NCBI RefSeq assembly: GCF_013090115.1
Contig: NZ_JABFNN010000025.1
Span: 39,915-103,914 of the forward strand
Direction of reading: 5' to 3'
Origin: Flagellimonas amphidinii
GTDB lineage: Bacteria; Bacteroidota; Bacteroidia; Flavobacteriales; Flavobacteriaceae
DNA length: 64,000 nucleotides
The position numbers were made by a program, and so were the translations under genes. The notes beneath the pieces were generated by a model. It made no database searches. It had not been told where the DNA came from and was given only the letters and a program-made list of their open reading frames with translations. Below, one piece after another: positions 62,791-64,000 of the stretch; the stretch's first letter is position 1; every line of letters begins with the position of its first letter.

Positions 62791-64000
62791 GTGAAAACGC
62801 AACTAAGCTTTTGGGCCATGTGCTTGCTAATGGTCAGTACCCTTTCTGGGCAAATTAAAATTGGTGACAATCCACAAAATATAGACCCAACTTCTGTATT
62901 GGAGCTGGAAAGTACCTCAAGGGTCTTGGTCATAACCAGGGTTACGGATGCTCAAATGAATAGTATTACACCCTTAAAAGGAGCTTTGGTCTATAATACC
63001 GATCAAGAATGTGTACATTATTATAATGGTATTGAATGGATCAACATTTGTGAAGCCTTTGATGATTCTTTCACTGTTAGTACCAATGCAATTTTTAATC
63101 CTTTTGCCAACGACAGTACCGTGGTGGTTACCCAAACGGACACCAACTATAATTTTGAAGTTAACCAAATTACCGGAGATAATATTGTAGACACCTCCAT
63201 TAACGGAGCCAACGAAATTCAACAAGGTTCGATTACTGGTTTACAATTATCTGATGCCACCATAACTTTTGATAAATTGGCTGATGGCGAAAATACTGGG
63301 GATTTGCTGCGATGGAATGGCAATGAATGGGTCTTGGTGGACGAAACAGCAATCACTGTAACTGAATTAGACGGTGTGGTTGGAAATGAAGTAACCGGCC
63401 CAGCTGACACTACTTTGGAATTATCTGGAGCAGGCGACGAGCTAAGTCCCTACCTTTTAGATGTTAGTGCGGGTGGTATTGGAACTAATGAATTAGCAGA
63501 TAATGCAGTGAATACCGATAAAATTCTTGATGGAGAGGTCAACAATAGTGATATTGCCGACAATGCCATTAACTCGGCCAAAATTGAGGATGGCCAAGTG
63601 GATACCCAAGATATAGCAGATGATGCCATTACCATTATTAAAATGGGATTGGGTTCTGTAGGAACAGACCAAATTGTAAATGATGCAGTAACTCGTGTTA
63701 AAATAGAAAATGGTCTAAATCCCGGAGAACTGATGCAATGGGATGGCTCCAATTGGGTTTTAGTTAATGAAACAGCATTGAATATAACAGAGGCAGATGG
63801 TGTTATTGGAAATGAAGTAACCGGCCCAGCTGACACTACTTTGGAATTATCTGGAGCAGGCGACGAGCTAAGTCCGTACCTTTTAGATGTTAGTGTGGGT
63901 GGTATTGGCAACAATGAACTGGGCGCGGACGCGGTCACAACGGACAAAATCGCTGCCGGGGCCGTGGAATCTACGGACATCGCAGCAGGTGCCGTCAACG
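62791..64000 (+). CDS. Large secreted repeat protein (5' part, runs off window)
   Basis: An open frame begins with GTG at 62791 and continues past the right edge without a stop; at least 403 residues are visible. It starts with a signal peptide (MKTQLSFWAMCLLMVSTLSG), then a domain with SVLELESTSRVLVITRVT and ALVYNTDQECVHYYNGIEW, a pattern known from Bacteroidetes fibre-like and surface proteins. Next come repeats of short units such as DNAVNTDKILDGEV and DDAITIIKMGLGSV. The 142-residue module at 63382 recurs at 63808. The total length and function are unknown; adhesin or surface protein is the likely type. Confidence 0.85.
   Translation, partial: MKTQLSFWAMCLLMVSTLSGQIKIGDNPQNIDPTSVLELESTSRVLVITRVTDAQMNSITPLKGALVYNTDQECVHYYNGIEWINICEAFDDSFTVSTNAIFNPFANDSTVVVTQTDTNYNFEVNQITGDNIVDTSINGANEIQQGSITGLQLSDATITFDKLADGENTGDLLRWNGNEWVLVDETAITVTELDGVVGNEVTGPADTTLELSGAGDELSPYLLDVSAGGIGTNELADNAVNTDKILDGEVNNSDIADNAINSAKIEDGQVDTQDIADDAITIIKMGLGSVGTDQIVNDAVTRVKIENGLNPGELMQWDGSNWVLVNETALNITEADGVIGNEVTGPADTTLELSGAGDELSPYLLDVSVGGIGNNELGADAVTTDKIAAGAVESTDIAAGAVN
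63382..63482 (+). repeat. 101-bp direct repeat, copy 1
   Basis: This 101-base stretch, coding for a segment starting GNEVTGPADT, recurs at 63808-63908 with two differences. The copies are 426 bases (142 codons) apart, in frame inside the repeat protein. Confidence 0.9.
63808..63908 (+). repeat. 101-bp direct repeat, copy 2
   Basis: Second copy of the 101-base repeat at 63382. The only differences seen are C/G at 63450 versus 63876 and C/T at 63470 versus 63896. The high identity compared with more diverged flanks suggests recent duplication or gene conversion. Confidence 0.9.

Noticed and set aside
63450..63998. Long open frame on the minus strand (about 182 codons)
   Set aside because: It is antisense to the repeat protein, with Ser/Thr/Pro-rich repeats that mirror the plus-strand code; the plus-strand frame has a signal peptide and promoter.

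Overview
The window is a contiguous piece of chromosome from a member of the Bacteroidetes, most likely family Flavobacteriaceae. The evidence is the AT-rich composition, starts that mostly lack a Shine-Dalgarno sequence, recurring TAnnTTTG promoter elements, and the gene content (rsfS-ftsH-LUD-cdsA-psd order, DUF1573, DUF6702 and carboxypeptidase-like regulatory-domain proteins, GH109, kynurenine pathway). A Muricauda-like marine genus is a guess. No rRNA, tRNA, CRISPR, prophage or insertion sequence was seen. No gene-free stretch exceeds 300 bases.

Layout. 1-5583: a tryptophan operon, trpG(partial)-trpD-trpC-trpF-[DUF559 gene]-trpB-trpA, whose junctions, and trpF itself, carry different palindromic repeats. 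5616-8333: an M20 peptidase, a REC-only regulator and a uracil-DNA-glycosylase-like protein. 8341-13528 (minus): PEP carboxylase, YaaA, an RluD-type pseudouridine synthase and a membrane PASTA protein. 13604-19327: ddl, coaD, a PAS histidine kinase overlapping its response regulator, and an M14 lipoprotein. 19308-21705: NUDIX/pyrE divergent pair, an SRPBCC protein and a biotin ligase. 21787-26484: a membrane and lipid biogenesis operon, rsfS-ftsH-LUD-cdsA-psd-ACBP. 26481-27749: a sterol-desaturase-type hydroxylase. 27791-31142 (minus): GH109 glycosidase, galactokinase-like kinase and sugar nucleotidyltransferase with a terminator, a possible GalNAc salvage unit. 31224-38204: valS, DUF1573, a PDZ aspartyl protease, an aminotransferase and murB.

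38401-42562: ECF sigma/anti-sigma pair, a small Cys-containing membrane protein, a second ECF sigma factor, lipA and GAPDH. 42586-47705: hybrid TPR histidine kinase, lpxK, Nif3-family protein and a coiled-coil protein whose zinc ribbon has lost its cysteines. 47779-49957: kynurenine monooxygenase and a ClpP. 50040-51709: ECF sigma, a 62-residue protein and an MscS channel. 51812-57948: lipoprotein, MFS transporter, AraC regulator, kynureninase, acetyltransferase, O-methyltransferase, PAP2 phosphatase and TatA. 58035-62577: M1 peptidase, DUF6702 protein and two carboxypeptidase-like regulatory-domain proteins. From 62791 a long repeat-rich secreted protein runs off the right edge.

Functionally the window is mostly core metabolism and envelope biogenesis. 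It encodes both tryptophan synthesis and two steps of tryptophan degradation (kmo, kynU). The features most worth attention are the palindromic repeats of the trp operon, including an in-frame insertion in trpF and a DUF559 gene bracketed by inverted hairpin repeats, the GH109-kinase-nucleotidyltransferase operon, and the open-ended repeat protein whose base composition changes near the window edge.
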